Shown: positions 16,333 to 25,301, numbered from the stretch's first letter. The stretch: 64,000 bases of DNA from Mesorhizobium sp. dw_380 (GCF_018588885.1 NZ_JAFFIW010000022.1:37438-101437), one strand, 5' to 3'. Notes: generated by a model from the letters alone, not told the origin. Numbers and translations: made by a program.

Positions 16333-16442
16333 TCCCCCTCATCCGACCGCTTCGCGGCCACCTTCTCCCCGAGGAGAGAAGAGACTTAGCATCGGCGCCG
16401 GCACCTCCTCTCCCCTCGGAGAGGGGTCCGGGTGAGGCGGAC
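16333..16442. repeat. Intergenic inverted repeat (CCCCTCATCCG type)
   Basis: Left arm TCCCCCTCATCCGACCGCTT with CACCTTCTCCCCGAGGAGAG is partly complementary to the right arm ending GAGAGGGGTCCGGGTGAGGC. It lies between the epimerase and Gfo/Idh/MocA genes. This looks like a dispersed rhizobial palindrome, distantly similar to 36995-37132. Confidence 0.65.
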
Positions 16443-16460
16443 CCTTGTTACCCGCCGCCG

Positions 16461-17648
16461 CTACAGCCTGGTCCACGCTCCATTCTTCTTCGAAGACTTC
16501 ACACAGGCCTCGATGAAAGCCATGCCTTCGACGCCATCCTGGATGGTCGGGAAGGCGACATCCTTTGCCGGCTTGCCACCCTTGCGGCGCGCCGCACGGA
16601 TGGCCCGCGCGGCCTCCTGGTAGATGTTGGCGAAGCCTTCGAGATAGCCCTCGGGATGGCCCGATGGAACGCGGCTGACACGGCCCGCCACCGGCAGCGC
16701 GCCGGCGCCGTTGCGGGTGATCAACTGCTTCGGCTGGCCGAACGGCGTGTACCAGAGATAGTTGGGGTCGGCCTGCACCCATTCCAGGCCGCCCTTCGAG
16801 CCATAGATGCGCAGCTTCAGCCCGTTCTCATGCCCGGGCGCCACCTGGCTCGCCCAGATCATGCCCTTGGCCGGATGCGTCTTGCCGGCGGGCCTGAAGC
16901 GCAGCATGACATTGACATTGTCGTCGAGCAGCCGGCCCGGCACGAAGGCGTCGAGATCGGCCGAGAGCGAATCCAGCTCCAGCCCGGAGACGAACCGGGC
17001 GAGATTGTAGGCATGGGTGCCGATGTCGCCCAGCGCACCGCCCGCCCCCGCCTGTTTCGGATCGCCGCGCCAGGATGCCTGCTTCTGGCCGGTGGCGGCG
17101 AGGTCCTCGGTCAGCCAGTCCTGCGGATATTCGGACTGCACGATGCGGATATCGCCGAGCACGCCCTTGGCCACCATCTCGCGCGCCTGCCGCACCATCG
17201 GATAGGCGGTGTAGTTGTGGGTGAGCACGAATACCTTGCCGGTCTTTTCGACGATCGCCGCGAGTTTCTTCGCCTCGGCCAGTGTCGTTGCCAGCGGCTT
17301 GTCGCAGATCACGTGGATGCCGGCCTCGAGAAACGCCTTGGCCGCCGGCACATGCACATTGTTCGGCGTGACGATCGCCACCGCCTCGATGCCGTCGGGC
17401 CGCTTGGCCTCGGCCTTGGCCATCTCGGCGTAGGACGCGTAGCTGCGGTCCGGATCGAGGCCGAGTTCGGCGGCCGAAGCCTTGGCACGCTCGGGATTGG
17501 CAGACAGCGCGCCAGCCACCAGCACGAAATCATTGTCCATGCGCGCCGCGATCCGGTGCACCGCGCCGATGAACGCGCCTTGCCCGCCACCGACCATGCC
17601 GTAGCGGATCGGGCCGCCTCCCGTTTCCGACTTCGATGCGCCGACCAT
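16461..17648 (-). CDS. Gfo/Idh/MocA-family NAD(P)-dependent sugar dehydrogenase
   Basis: This 395-aa oxidoreductase has an N-terminal Rossmann fold with YGMVGGGQGAFIG near residue 16. The family's active-site EKP-type motif appears as CDKPLATT, and the GDIGTHAYNLARFVSG helix carries the usual Asp/His pair. The C-terminal half is the alpha/beta substrate domain. The start uses GGGAGA 5 nt upstream of MVGASK. It sits between two sugar isomerases in one leftward transcript, which suggests oxidation and isomerisation of the same sugar or polyol. The substrate is unknown. Confidence 0.9.
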   Translation of the reverse strand: MVGASKSETGGGPIRYGMVGGGQGAFIGAVHRIAARMDNDFVLVAGALSANPERAKASAAELGLDPDRSYASYAEMAKAEAKRPDGIEAVAIVTPNNVHVPAAKAFLEAGIHVICDKPLATTLAEAKKLAAIVEKTGKVFVLTHNYTAYPMVRQAREMVAKGVLGDIRIVQSEYPQDWLTEDLAATGQKQASWRGDPKQAGAGGALGDIGTHAYNLARFVSGLELDSLSADLDAFVPGRLLDDNVNVMLRFRPAGKTHPAKGMIWASQVAPGHENGLKLRIYGSKGGLEWVQADPNYLWYTPFGQPKQLITRNGAGALPVAGRVSRVPSGHPEGYLEGFANIYQEAARAIRAARRKGGKPAKDVAFPTIQDGVEGMAFIEACVKSSKKNGAWTRL

Positions 17649-17704
17649 GTCTTTCTCCCTCATGTCTTGGATGCTCCTCCCCATCGAGGAAAGGGTAAGT
17701 CGTG

Positions 17705-18760
17705 TCAGATACCCATCATGGCGCGCAACAGCTTCTTGTCGGTGGTGCCGGCGGCGAAATCGTCAAATGCCTTCTCGGTCACGCGGATAATGTGGTGCTG
17801 GATGAAAGGTGCCCCTTCGGCCGCACCGTCCTCGGGATGCTTCAGGCAGCATTCCCACTCCAGCACGGCCCAGGAATCGTAATTGTACTGCGTCAGCTTG
17901 GAGAAGATGCCGCCGAAATCCACCTGCCCGTCGCCGAGTGAACGGAAGCGGCCGGCGCGGTTGGTCCAGCTTTGATAGCCGGAATAGACGCCCTGCCGGC
18001 CGGTCGGATTGAACTCGGCGTCCTTGACGTGGAACGCCTTGATGCGCTCGTGATAGATGTCGATGAATTCGAGATAATCGAGCTGCTGCAGCAGGAAGTG
18101 TGACGGGTCGTAATTGATGTTGCAGCGCTTGTGGCCGCCGACCGCGTCGAGGAACATCTCGAAGGTGGCGCCATCGAAAACGTCTTCAGAGGGGTGAATT
18201 TCGTAGCCGACATCGACGCCGTTGTCTTCATAGGCATCGAGAATCGGCTTCCAGCGTTTGCCGAGCTCGCCGAACGCTTCCTCAATGAGTCCAGCCGGCC
18301 GCTGCGGGAACGGATAGAGGTAAGGGAAAGCCAGCGAGCCGGTAAACGACACTGAAGCATTCAGGCCCAGATTGCGCGATGCTTTAGCGCCGAACTTCAT
18401 CTGTTCGACAGCCCACTTCTGCCGGGCTGTGGGATTATTGTGCACCGATGGCGGCGCAAAGCCATCCATCTGGGCATCATAGGCCGGATGCACCGCCACC
18501 AGTTGCCCCTGCAGGTGCGTCGACAATTCGGTGATCTCGACGCCGGCGTCAGCGCAGATGCCTTTCACCTCGTCGCAATAGGCCTTCGACGACGCCGCTT
18601 TCTCGAGGTCGAACAGGCGCGCGTCCCAAGTCGGGATCTGCACGCCCTTGTAGCCGAGACCGGCCGCCCATTTGGTGATCGAGGCCAGCGAATTGAACGG
18701 CGCTGCATCGCCCGCGAACTGCGCCAGGAACAGTCCAGGGCCCTTCATTGTCGTCGGCAT
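17705..18760 (-). CDS. Sugar phosphate isomerase/epimerase-family TIM-barrel protein
   Basis: This 351-aa member of the AP-endonuclease-2/IolE-like barrel family has conserved acidic and histidine metal ligands: Glu187 (YEIHPSED), Asp218 with His221 (YDPSHF), His244 (KAFHVKD) and a C-terminal LEWE. The second ATG (18760) is preferred because GGGAGG at 18767-18772 touches the first ATG but is 6 nt from the second. It is the first gene of a leftward operon whose promoter region holds a FadR-type box (18863-18873). Confidence 0.86.
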   Translation of the reverse strand: MPTTMKGPGLFLAQFAGDAAPFNSLASITKWAAGLGYKGVQIPTWDARLFDLEKAASSKAYCDEVKGICADAGVEITELSTHLQGQLVAVHPAYDAQMDGFAPPSVHNNPTARQKWAVEQMKFGAKASRNLGLNASVSFTGSLAFPYLYPFPQRPAGLIEEAFGELGKRWKPILDAYEDNGVDVGYEIHPSEDVFDGATFEMFLDAVGGHKRCNINYDPSHFLLQQLDYLEFIDIYHERIKAFHVKDAEFNPTGRQGVYSGYQSWTNRAGRFRSLGDGQVDFGGIFSKLTQYNYDSWAVLEWECCLKHPEDGAAEGAPFIQHHIIRVTEKAFDDFAAGTTDKKLLRAMMGI

Positions 18761-18862
18761 CGGCATCCTCCCTCATTTGTCGCGACCAAGCATAGCGCCG
18801 ATTGGAAGCAGGGCCAGTCACTTTGGTCTTTTCGCATCGAGCGCATTGCAGCCCTGCCATTC

Positions 18863-18873
18863 TGGTATTACCA
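18863..18873. promoter_or_regulatory. FadR/GntR-type operator box 1
   Basis: TGGTATTACCA matches the TnGTnnnACnA consensus of FadR-subfamily GntR regulators. It lies 103 nt upstream of the leftward start at 18760. An identical 11-mer occurs at 33546-33556. A FadR-subfamily regulator is encoded nearby at 21279. Confidence 0.65.
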
Positions 18874-19042
18874 AATAAGCGAATTTGGTCAAGCCTCACA
18901 ATGCATCGGCAAAGCGGCTCGACCATGCGAAATAGCGACATATATCGCAATATAATCAATGAAATAATCCGCATAGGAAGTTGCACTGCCGCGCTTCTTG
19001 CCGTTCTGGGGAATTTGCTGTAGACCTCGGTACAGGCCCAAT

Positions 19043-19053
19043 TGGTCGAACCA
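19043..19053. promoter_or_regulatory. FadR/GntR-type operator box 2
   Basis: TGGTCGAACCA fits the same consensus and lies 107 nt upstream of the rightward start at 19160. An identical 11-mer is at 33722-33732. Confidence 0.62.
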
Positions 19054-19159
19054 GTTGCAGGAAAAAGGCTGGGGATGCCTTGGGGAGGAACCTTTGCGTC
19101 GTCTTTCGGCGATGCATGTCGCGGGCAAACCGTACGGACGAATTTGGGAAGGACAGACC

Positions 19160-20047
19160 ATGCATCTTTCGACGCACAACTGGATGCGCGCGGAACCGCT
19201 GGAGACGACGCTCAAGCGCATCAAGAAGTTCGGCTACGAGTCGATCGAGATTTCCGGAGAGCCCGCGCAGTACAAGACCAAGGAGACGCGGGCACTGCTG
19301 AAGGAGCATGGCATCCGCTGCTGGGGCGCGGTGACCTTGATGCTGGGCGAACGCAACCTTGCCGCCAGGAACCAGGGTCAGCGCGAGCGCTCGGTGCAGT
19401 ACGTCAAGGACGTGCTGACCATGGTCAGCGAACTCGATGGCGAGATCATCACGCTTGTCCCCGCGACGGTCGGCAAGGTGGTGCCTGACGGCACCGAGGA
19501 AGAGGAATGGAAGTGGGTTGTCGACGCGACCCGCGAGTGCTTCACCCACGCCAAGAAGGTCGGCGTCAAGATCGCGGTCGAGCCGCTCAACCGTTTCGAG
19601 ACCTATCTGTTCAATCGCGGCGCCCAGGCGCTGGCGCTGGCCGATGCGGTCAGCCCCGAATGCGGCGTCTGTCTCGACGCCTACCACATCCACATGGAGG
19701 AGTTTAACGTCTACGATGCCATCCGAAAGGTCGGGAAGCGCCTGTTCGATTTCCATGTCGCCGATAACAACCGCTTCGCCGCCGGCCTTGGCCAGATCGA
19801 CTGGCCAAGGATCGTCGCCACGTTGAAGGAAGTCGGCTATGACGGCGCGCTGACCAATGAGTTCGTCGCCCCGGTCGACCGCACGCCGGCAGCACCCTAT
19901 CCCGACATGGTCGAGCGCCACCCGGTCGATATCTCGCCTGAACAGCTGAAGTTCATCCAGGACCACGGCTCCAGCGTGCTGACCGAAAAATTCTACACCG
20001 ACCAGATGCGCATCACCGCCGAAACGCTGCTGCCGCTGATCAAGTAG
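19160..20047 (+). CDS. Sugar phosphate isomerase/epimerase (TIM barrel)
   Basis: This 295-aa barrel of the D-tagatose 3-epimerase-like superfamily has putative metal ligands Glu141, Asp173, His199 and Glu234 (spacing 32, 26, 35), nearly the spacing of the epimerase at 15424-16275. The block VEPLNRFETYLFN closely resembles LEALNRFECYLLN of that protein, so the two are probably paralogues. The start at 19160 follows GGGAAGG. An enolase-superfamily gene follows after 59 nt. It may act on a keto sugar or sugar acid; no specific reaction can be assigned. Confidence 0.86.
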   Translation: MHLSTHNWMRAEPLETTLKRIKKFGYESIEISGEPAQYKTKETRALLKEHGIRCWGAVTLMLGERNLAARNQGQRERSVQYVKDVLTMVSELDGEIITLVPATVGKVVPDGTEEEEWKWVVDATRECFTHAKKVGVKIAVEPLNRFETYLFNRGAQALALADAVSPECGVCLDAYHIHMEEFNVYDAIRKVGKRLFDFHVADNNRFAAGLGQIDWPRIVATLKEVGYDGALTNEFVAPVDRTPAAPYPDMVERHPVDISPEQLKFIQDHGSSVLTEKFYTDQMRITAETLLPLIK

Positions 20048-20106
20048 TCGAGGTCTGTTGGGAAATTTGCCCTTTCGCCCGACCGGCGGCAGGGCTGGGG
20101 AAAAAT

Positions 20107-21276
20107 ATGCGCATCAAGACCGTCCAAGCCTGGTGGGTCCGCATTCCGATCGAAGCCGCGCGCCAACACCGCAGCGACTTCGGCCAGGTGGCGACCTTCG
20201 ACGCCGCCATTCTGCGCGTTGAAACCGATGACGGGCTGGTCGGCTGGGGCGAAGGCAAGAACGCCGCCGGCAGCGCCGGCAGCTACGGCGCGCTCGTCCA
20301 TATGCTCAACCATGAGGTCGGCCCGCAGCTGATCGGCCGTGATCCGGCCGACATCGGAATCATCTGGGAGATGCTCTACAATGGCGTGCGCCACGACAGT
20401 GCGGCGCGCGCCGGCCACGCCATGCCGCAACTGGCGCGGCGCGGCATGAGCATCGCGGCCATCAGCGCCGTCGACATCGCGCTCTGGGATGTCCTGGGCA
20501 AGTCCCTCGACCTGCCGGTCTGGCGGCTGCTCGGCGGCCGCAAGGTCGATCGCATGCCGGCCTATGCCTCCGGCGGCTGGGCCTCCGCCGATGCCATCGG
20601 CGAGCAGTTGAAATCCTACATCGCCCGGGGTGGTTTCAAGGCGCTGAAGATGCGTGTTGGCGCCATGGATGGTGCGGCGCATGTTTCCGCCGCCCGCGTC
20701 CGCTCCGCGCGCCAGGCGCTCGGCCCCGATGTCGAGTTGATGGTCGACGCCCACGGCACCTATACGGTGGCGGAAGCCAAACGCTTCATCCATCTCGTCG
20801 ACGACCTCGATCTCGCCTGGTTCGAAGAGCCTGTGATCGCCGACGACAAGCCGGGCATGGCCGAAGTGCGTGCCTCTAGCGCCGTTCCGATCGCCACCGG
20901 CGAAAGCGAGGCGACGCGCTATGCCTTCCGCGACCTCGCCGTGCTCAAGGCCGCGGACATCTTCCAGCCGGATCCCGCCTTCTGCGGCGGCATCAGCGAG
21001 GCGATGAAGATCGGCACCATCGCCAGCGCCTTCAATTTGCGCTTTGCGCCGCATCTGTGGGCCGGCGCGCCCTGCTTCTTCGCCGGGCTACATGTCTGCG
21101 CCGCCTCGCCGTCGAGTTTCACCGTCGAATATTCGCTCGGCGCCAACCCGATGATCCATGACCTGATCGAAGAGACTGTCGAAGCAAGGGACGGTATGAT
21201 AGCGATCCCGGAAAAGCCCGGATTGGGATTCACCATTTCGGAGCGGTTCCTGGAGGCGCACGCGCAACGCTGTTGA
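20107..21276 (+). CDS. Enolase-superfamily (mandelate racemase-like) sugar acid dehydratase
   Basis: This 389-aa protein has a capping domain (about 1-130) and a modified TIM barrel. Catalytic features are a Lys181-Met-Arg183 motif, metal ligands Asp214 (MVDAHG), a Glu in WFEEP (240/241) and Glu266 (ATGES), and the Asp289/His316 dyad (FQPDP, FAPHLW). A His-Asp dyad places it in the mandelate racemase subgroup, where most bacterial members dehydrate acid sugars. GGGGAAAA precedes the start. It shares the operon with an isomerase, a GntR regulator and a hydroxyacid dehydrogenase, which fits a sugar-acid pathway. Confidence 0.88.
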   Translation: MRIKTVQAWWVRIPIEAARQHRSDFGQVATFDAAILRVETDDGLVGWGEGKNAAGSAGSYGALVHMLNHEVGPQLIGRDPADIGIIWEMLYNGVRHDSAARAGHAMPQLARRGMSIAAISAVDIALWDVLGKSLDLPVWRLLGGRKVDRMPAYASGGWASADAIGEQLKSYIARGGFKALKMRVGAMDGAAHVSAARVRSARQALGPDVELMVDAHGTYTVAEAKRFIHLVDDLDLAWFEEPVIADDKPGMAEVRASSAVPIATGESEATRYAFRDLAVLKAADIFQPDPAFCGGISEAMKIGTIASAFNLRFAPHLWAGAPCFFAGLHVCAASPSSFTVEYSLGANPMIHDLIEETVEARDGMIAIPEKPGLGFTISERFLEAHAQRC

Positions 21277-21278
21277 CA

Positions 21279-21998
21279 ATGAAAGAAAAGAACCTCCTCG
21301 CGGAACTCGCGGCCTATCTGTTCTCCCACTCGGACAAGGAGAGCGGCCGCACGCCGTCGGAACGTGAACTGGCGGAGCATTTCGCCGTCAGCCGCGGCCA
21401 GATCCGCGAGGCGCTTGCCATTCTCGAAGCCATGCGCATCGTCGAGCGCCGGGCCAAATCAGGCATCTACATCGACACCAAGCAGGCGAGTGTCGAGGCG
21501 CTGGCGCTGTTCGCGCGTGCCGGCCTGCCGCTCGATCCCTTGCAGATCTATGAAACGGTCGAACTGCGCAAGATCCACGAGATCAAGGCCGCCGAGCTTG
21601 CCTGCTCGCGCGCCACCGAGGAGAATTTCGAACGGCTGCGCGAAATCCTGAAGGCCTCCGAAGAGCGCATCGCCGCCGGCGAAGGCCTCGCCAAGGAGGA
21701 CCGCGAATTCCACCTCGAGATCGTGCGCGCCACCAAGAACAGCGTCTTCCACAACATCTGCAGCGTCTATTACCTGATGGGCGAACAGCGCCTGCCGATC
21801 TACTTCAACGACCCCGAACGCAGCGTGCGCTCGCATGCCGAGCACGTGCAGATTTACGAGGCGCTGCTGCGCCGCGACGGCAATCTCGCCCAGGCGCTGA
21901 TGAGCGCCCATCTGCAAGGGGCGGAGAGCTACTGGAAGGGTCTGATCGAGAGCGGCAAGGCGGTCGCACCGCCGAGCCTGGAATTCGAAAAGGCCTGA
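21279..21998 (+). CDS. FadR-subfamily GntR regulator (FCD domain)
   Basis: This 239-aa regulator has a winged helix near residues 5-75 (RTPSERELAEHFAVSRGQIREALAILE) and an all-helical FCD effector domain (about 90-225) with the metal-binding Asp/His pattern (DREFHLEIVRAT, and RSHAEHVQIYEAL). It starts 2 nt after the dehydratase stop; a TTG 6 nt upstream is an alternative. It probably represses its own operon through TGGTnnnACCA boxes and may control two further transport operons with the same boxes. The likely inducer is a sugar acid; this is inference. Confidence 0.9.
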   Translation: MKEKNLLAELAAYLFSHSDKESGRTPSERELAEHFAVSRGQIREALAILEAMRIVERRAKSGIYIDTKQASVEALALFARAGLPLDPLQIYETVELRKIHEIKAAELACSRATEENFERLREILKASEERIAAGEGLAKEDREFHLEIVRATKNSVFHNICSVYYLMGEQRLPIYFNDPERSVRSHAEHVQIYEALLRRDGNLAQALMSAHLQGAESYWKGLIESGKAVAPPSLEFEKA

Positions 21999-22000
21999 TC

Positions 22001-22987
22001 GTGGCCCAGCCAAAGATCCTGTCGACTCATCCGCTGCACCCGCGCGCCTCGGCCAAGCTCGCCGGCGCCGGCCAGCTTGCCATTGCCTCGGCGCTCGATG
22101 CCGGCACGCTGGCCAGGGAGGCGAAGGACGCTGACATCGTCATCGTGCGTGCGCCGCTGCCGCCGGCGCTGTTCGAGGGCGCCTGGAAGCTGAGGGCGGC
22201 GATCCGACATGGTGCGGGGCTCGACATGATCCCGATGGAGGCGGCAACCGCGGCCGGTGTGCTGGTGGCCAACGTTCCGGCGGTCAATGCGCGCTCGGTT
22301 GCCGAACATGTCATGTTCACCGCACTTGCGCTGCTCCGGCAATTCCGCAGGGTCGACCGCGACCTGCGCGCCAAAGGCTGGCTTGCCGGCCGCGAGCATG
22401 CCAACGCCAACATCGAACTTGCCGGCAAGACCATCGGCATTGTCGGTCTTGGCGCCGTCGGCCAGGCGGTCGGCCATATCGCGGCGCACGGCTTCGACCT
22501 GAAGGTGGTGGCCACGACGCGCAGCATGCAGCCGGCGCCGGAGAAGGTCGGCTTCCTGTCGATCGACGCGCTGGTCGAGCAGAGCGACATCATCGTTTTG
22601 TGCTGTCCGCTGACGCCCGAGACGCGCGGCCTGATCAGCCGTGAGCGGATCGCCCGCATGAAACCCAATGCGCTGCTGATCAACGTTTCGCGCGGGCCGG
22701 TCGTCGATGACGACGCGCTGATCGAGGCCTTGCAGGAACGCCGCATCGGCGGAGCCGCGCTCGACGTGTTTTCAACGCAGCCACTGCCGTCGAATCATCC
22801 TTATTTCGGCTTCGACAACGTCATCATCACCCCGCATATGGCGGGCATCACCGAGGAATCGATGATGCGCATGGGTGTCGGCGCGGCTGGCGAGGCCCTG
22901 CTGGTGCTGACGGGCAAGCTGCCCATCAATCTGCGCAATCCGGAAGTGGTCGATCACTACCGGCGTCGGTTTCCGATCGAGACATAG
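22001..22987 (+). CDS. D-isomer-specific 2-hydroxyacid dehydrogenase
   Basis: This 328-aa NAD(P)-dependent dehydrogenase has the nucleotide motif GIVGLGAVGQAVG near residue 145. The catalytic Arg is in NVSRGPVVDD and the catalytic His in ITPHMAG. The acidic catalytic residue usually found in the DVFxxEP motif is glutamine here (DVFSTQPLP). A GTG start is used 2 nt after the GntR stop, so it is the last gene of the 19160 operon. It probably reduces or oxidises a 2-keto/2-hydroxy acid generated by the upstream dehydratase. Confidence 0.9.
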   Translation: MAQPKILSTHPLHPRASAKLAGAGQLAIASALDAGTLAREAKDADIVIVRAPLPPALFEGAWKLRAAIRHGAGLDMIPMEAATAAGVLVANVPAVNARSVAEHVMFTALALLRQFRRVDRDLRAKGWLAGREHANANIELAGKTIGIVGLGAVGQAVGHIAAHGFDLKVVATTRSMQPAPEKVGFLSIDALVEQSDIIVLCCPLTPETRGLISRERIARMKPNALLINVSRGPVVDDDALIEALQERRIGGAALDVFSTQPLPSNHPYFGFDNVIITPHMAGITEESMMRMGVGAAGEALLVLTGKLPINLRNPEVVDHYRRRFPIET

Positions 22988-23029
22988 TGCATCGCCGTTT
23001 CGCCCCAATTCTCCGCAACGTTGAGGGCC

Positions 23030-23419
23030 ATGTCCGGTCTTCGCCTCGCATTTCTGATTCTTGCCGCTTCTTCGATCTGCGCCTTGCCGACACTCGCCGC
23101 GGCCGAGAGCAGCTATGTCTATTGCGACAACGGGCTGCGCTGCTTCAAGGCGCCCTGCCCGTCGAACAGCGCGCTTGATCTTGCCACCGGCGCGGTCATC
23201 AAGGGTGTGTCGATCGACACCGATGGCTTGCCGCAGGCCGACAAGGCGATAACGGATCAGTCCGACGTGCTTTACAGCGGACAGATCGTTGTCAGGGGTT
23301 CGATCGAGCACCGCACCCAGACCATCGCCGGCAAGGACTACAGTCTGCCCTGGCTGGCCGCGACCCGCATCGTGCGCACCGCCAAGGACAGCGAGCGCAA
23401 GCACTGTTCATCGCGCTGA
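23030..23419 (+). CDS. Small exported cysteine-containing protein of unknown function
   Basis: This 129-aa protein was not recognised. An N-terminal signal peptide is clear (hydrophobic residues 5-22, with likely cleavage near LAAA-ES). The mature N-terminus has three close cysteines (YCDNGLRCFKAPCPS) and a fourth lies at KHCSSR at the very end, so disulfides in the periplasm are plausible. GAGGG lies just upstream of the ATG. It follows the hydroxyacid dehydrogenase by 42 nt but shows no functional link to it. Confidence 0.65.
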   Translation: MSGLRLAFLILAASSICALPTLAAAESSYVYCDNGLRCFKAPCPSNSALDLATGAVIKGVSIDTDGLPQADKAITDQSDVLYSGQIVVRGSIEHRTQTIAGKDYSLPWLAATRIVRTAKDSERKHCSSR

Positions 23420-23443
23420 TCCGCCGTCCGCGGATCGGTGCAA

Positions 23444-24739
23444 TCAGCCGCCCAGCAGCCGCTCCACTTCAGCAGCAATCCGCAGCAGATGCTGGTCGTG
23501 ACCGTGGCGCGCGACCAGCATCAAGCCCGCCGGCAGCGCCATGCCAGGCATCGGCAGCGAGATCGCACAGAGGTCGAACTGGTTGGCGACCTGTGTGTTG
23601 CGCAGCAGCAGGCCTTCGATGCGGTCACGCAACTCGGCATCCTCGGCGAGGGAAGCGATGGTCGGCGCCGTCACCGGCGTGGTTGGCAGTGCCAGCACAT
23701 CGACCGATGTCAGCCGCTCATCCATAGCGGCAGCGAGTGCGGTGCGGCGGCGCAGAGCCCTGATGTAGACCGGCGCCGGCAGCATCGCCGCCCGCGACAA
23801 AGGCTCGCTGACATGCGGATCAACCGGTGCCGATGCCCCTGTCGCCAGCCAATCGGCATGGACTTCGGCTCCTTCCATGGCAGCGATCGAGCCACGTTTG
23901 GTGGCCGCGCGCAGGTCAGCGATCATGTCGTCGATCGACAGGTCCGCCATAAGCGCGCCCGCTTGTTCGATCCTGCCGAGACAATGCTCGAAACCCGCTG
24001 CAACCCCGCCTTCCATCTCGCCGAAAAGAACGCCGCGCGGGATGCCGATGCGAAGTCCGGCGAGTGGAATGGCCGCCAGCTCTGTCGGCACCTCGCCGGC
24101 CATCACCGCGTCGGCAGCGGCACATTGGGCGACGGTTCGGGCAAGCGGCCCGATCGAGTCCAGCGTGCCAGACAGCGGAAAGGCGCCAGTGAGCGGCACG
24201 CGCCGCGCCGTCGGCTTAAAGCCGACGACACCGTTCAACGATGCCGGAATGCGGATCGACCCGCCAGTATCGGAGCCGATGGAAATTTCGCTCGTCCCCT
24301 CGCCAACGGAGACGCCGGCACCCGAGGACGACCCGCCGGGAATACGGCTGGCATCCGCCGCGTTGCCTGGTGTGCCATAGTGCATGTTGTCGCCGATCGC
24401 GGTGAAGGCGAATTCGGTCATGTTGGTCTTGCCGATGATGACCGCGCCGGCCTGGCGCAACCGGCTGACGATAGCGGCATCGCGCATGGCGGGTGCGGCG
24501 GTCTTGAGCATCAGCGAACCGGCCGTGGTCGCCTCGCCGGCGACATCGAACAGATCCTTGATCGAGACGACGGTGCCGTCGAGCGGTCCGAGCGTCACGC
24601 CGGCTCGCTTGCGGGCGTCGCCGGCGTCAGCCGCGGCCCGCGCGGGCTCCGCGTAAATCTTCGTGAACACACGTTCGTCACCGGCACGGGCCGCGAGACG
24701 CGCAAGGATGATTTCAAGATGATCGCGGACGGATTGCAT
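23444..24739 (-). CDS. Amidase (amidase-signature family)
   Basis: This 431-aa hydrolase of the amidase-signature family has the Ser-cisSer-Lys triad: Lys61 (VSIKDLFD), a serine of GGSSSG (about 137) and Ser161 in SDTGGSIRIPA. The 24-residue gap between the two serines is the family value. It cleaves an amide or, like GatA homologues, a glutaminyl bond, but no GatB/C partners are present and it stands alone. The gene is convergent with the small exported protein gene and is shorter than many family members (450-500 aa). Confidence 0.9.
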   Translation of the reverse strand: MQSVRDHLEIILARLAARAGDERVFTKIYAEPARAAADAGDARKRAGVTLGPLDGTVVSIKDLFDVAGEATTAGSLMLKTAAPAMRDAAIVSRLRQAGAVIIGKTNMTEFAFTAIGDNMHYGTPGNAADASRIPGGSSSGAGVSVGEGTSEISIGSDTGGSIRIPASLNGVVGFKPTARRVPLTGAFPLSGTLDSIGPLARTVAQCAAADAVMAGEVPTELAAIPLAGLRIGIPRGVLFGEMEGGVAAGFEHCLGRIEQAGALMADLSIDDMIADLRAATKRGSIAAMEGAEVHADWLATGASAPVDPHVSEPLSRAAMLPAPVYIRALRRRTALAAAMDERLTSVDVLALPTTPVTAPTIASLAEDAELRDRIEGLLLRNTQVANQFDLCAISLPMPGMALPAGLMLVARHGHDQHLLRIAAEVERLLGG

Positions 24740-24861
24740 TGTCGGTGTCGGACTCCGGACGTGTCGAACGTCTTAAGGGGTAGAAGCCAGTTGCATGGCT
24801 TGCCGAGACTTAACCCGGCGCAGGCGGTTTTGCACCCCTGCCGGACGCAAGGAAGAAAACG

Positions 24862-25209
24862 ATGCTCTACAAAGGCAGCTGTCATTGCGGCAAGGTCGCC
24901 TTCGAGTTCAGGGCGGAACTGACCGGCGCCGTGCGGTGCAATTGTTCGATCTGTACGCGCAAGGGCGCGCTCTTGGGTGCCATCCCGCACGAGAGCCTGA
25001 CGGTCCTGGCCTGGGGCGACGATTTGGGCACCTACACGTTCGGCAATCACGGCATGGCGCACCGCTTCTGCCGCACCTGCGGCATCCACCCTTTTGGCGA
25101 GGATGTCCGCGAAGGCGATGAGCGCAGCGCCTACATCAACCTCAACTGCGTCGATGGTCTCGACCTATCCACCTTGTCGATCTTCGATTTCGACGGACGT
25201 TCGGCCTGA
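24862..25209 (+). CDS. GFA (glutathione-dependent formaldehyde-activating) family protein
   Basis: This 115-aa CENP-V/GFA-fold protein has the zinc cysteines Cys7 and Cys9 (SCHCG), Cys26, Cys28 and Cys31 (CNCSIC), and Cys70 and Cys73 (FCRTCG). Members bind zinc, and one has been linked to S-hydroxymethyl-glutathione formation. Most have no proven activity. It is transcribed alone, and a strong hairpin follows the stop. Confidence 0.88.
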   Translation: MLYKGSCHCGKVAFEFRAELTGAVRCNCSICTRKGALLGAIPHESLTVLAWGDDLGTYTFGNHGMAHRFCRTCGIHPFGEDVREGDERSAYINLNCVDGLDLSTLSIFDFDGRSA

Positions 25210-25236
25210 TGCTGTTGCATAAGCCATCACAAAGAC

Positions 25237-25273
25237 AGCGGCCCGAAAACCGTGATGGTCCTCGGGCCGCTGC
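25237..25273. terminator. Bidirectional hairpin between convergent genes
   Basis: CAGCGGCCCGA (25237-25247) and TCGGGCCGCTG (25263-25273) form a perfect 11-bp stem with a 15-nt loop between the GFA stop and the convergent MFS stop. No long T-run is present, so it may act as a weak or Rho-assisted terminator in both directions. Confidence 0.65.
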
Positions 25274-25301
25274 ACAATTCAGGGACAGCTGTTGGCAGCG
25301 G

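Larger units (their letters stand above)
18761..19159. promoter_or_regulatory. Divergent promoter region of the sugar-acid block
   Basis: This 399-nt gene-free stretch separates the leftward isomerase/dehydrogenase operon from the rightward isomerase/dehydratase operon. It is more AT-rich near 18880-18990. Two TGGTnnnACCA boxes lie about 100 nt upstream of each divergent start. No coding sequence or RNA gene was recognised in it. Confidence 0.6.

Noticed and set aside
16656..17882. Plus-strand open frame opposite the Gfo/Idh/MocA gene
   Set aside because: Rossmann and active-site motifs are on the minus strand; the plus-strand translation is compositionally biased.
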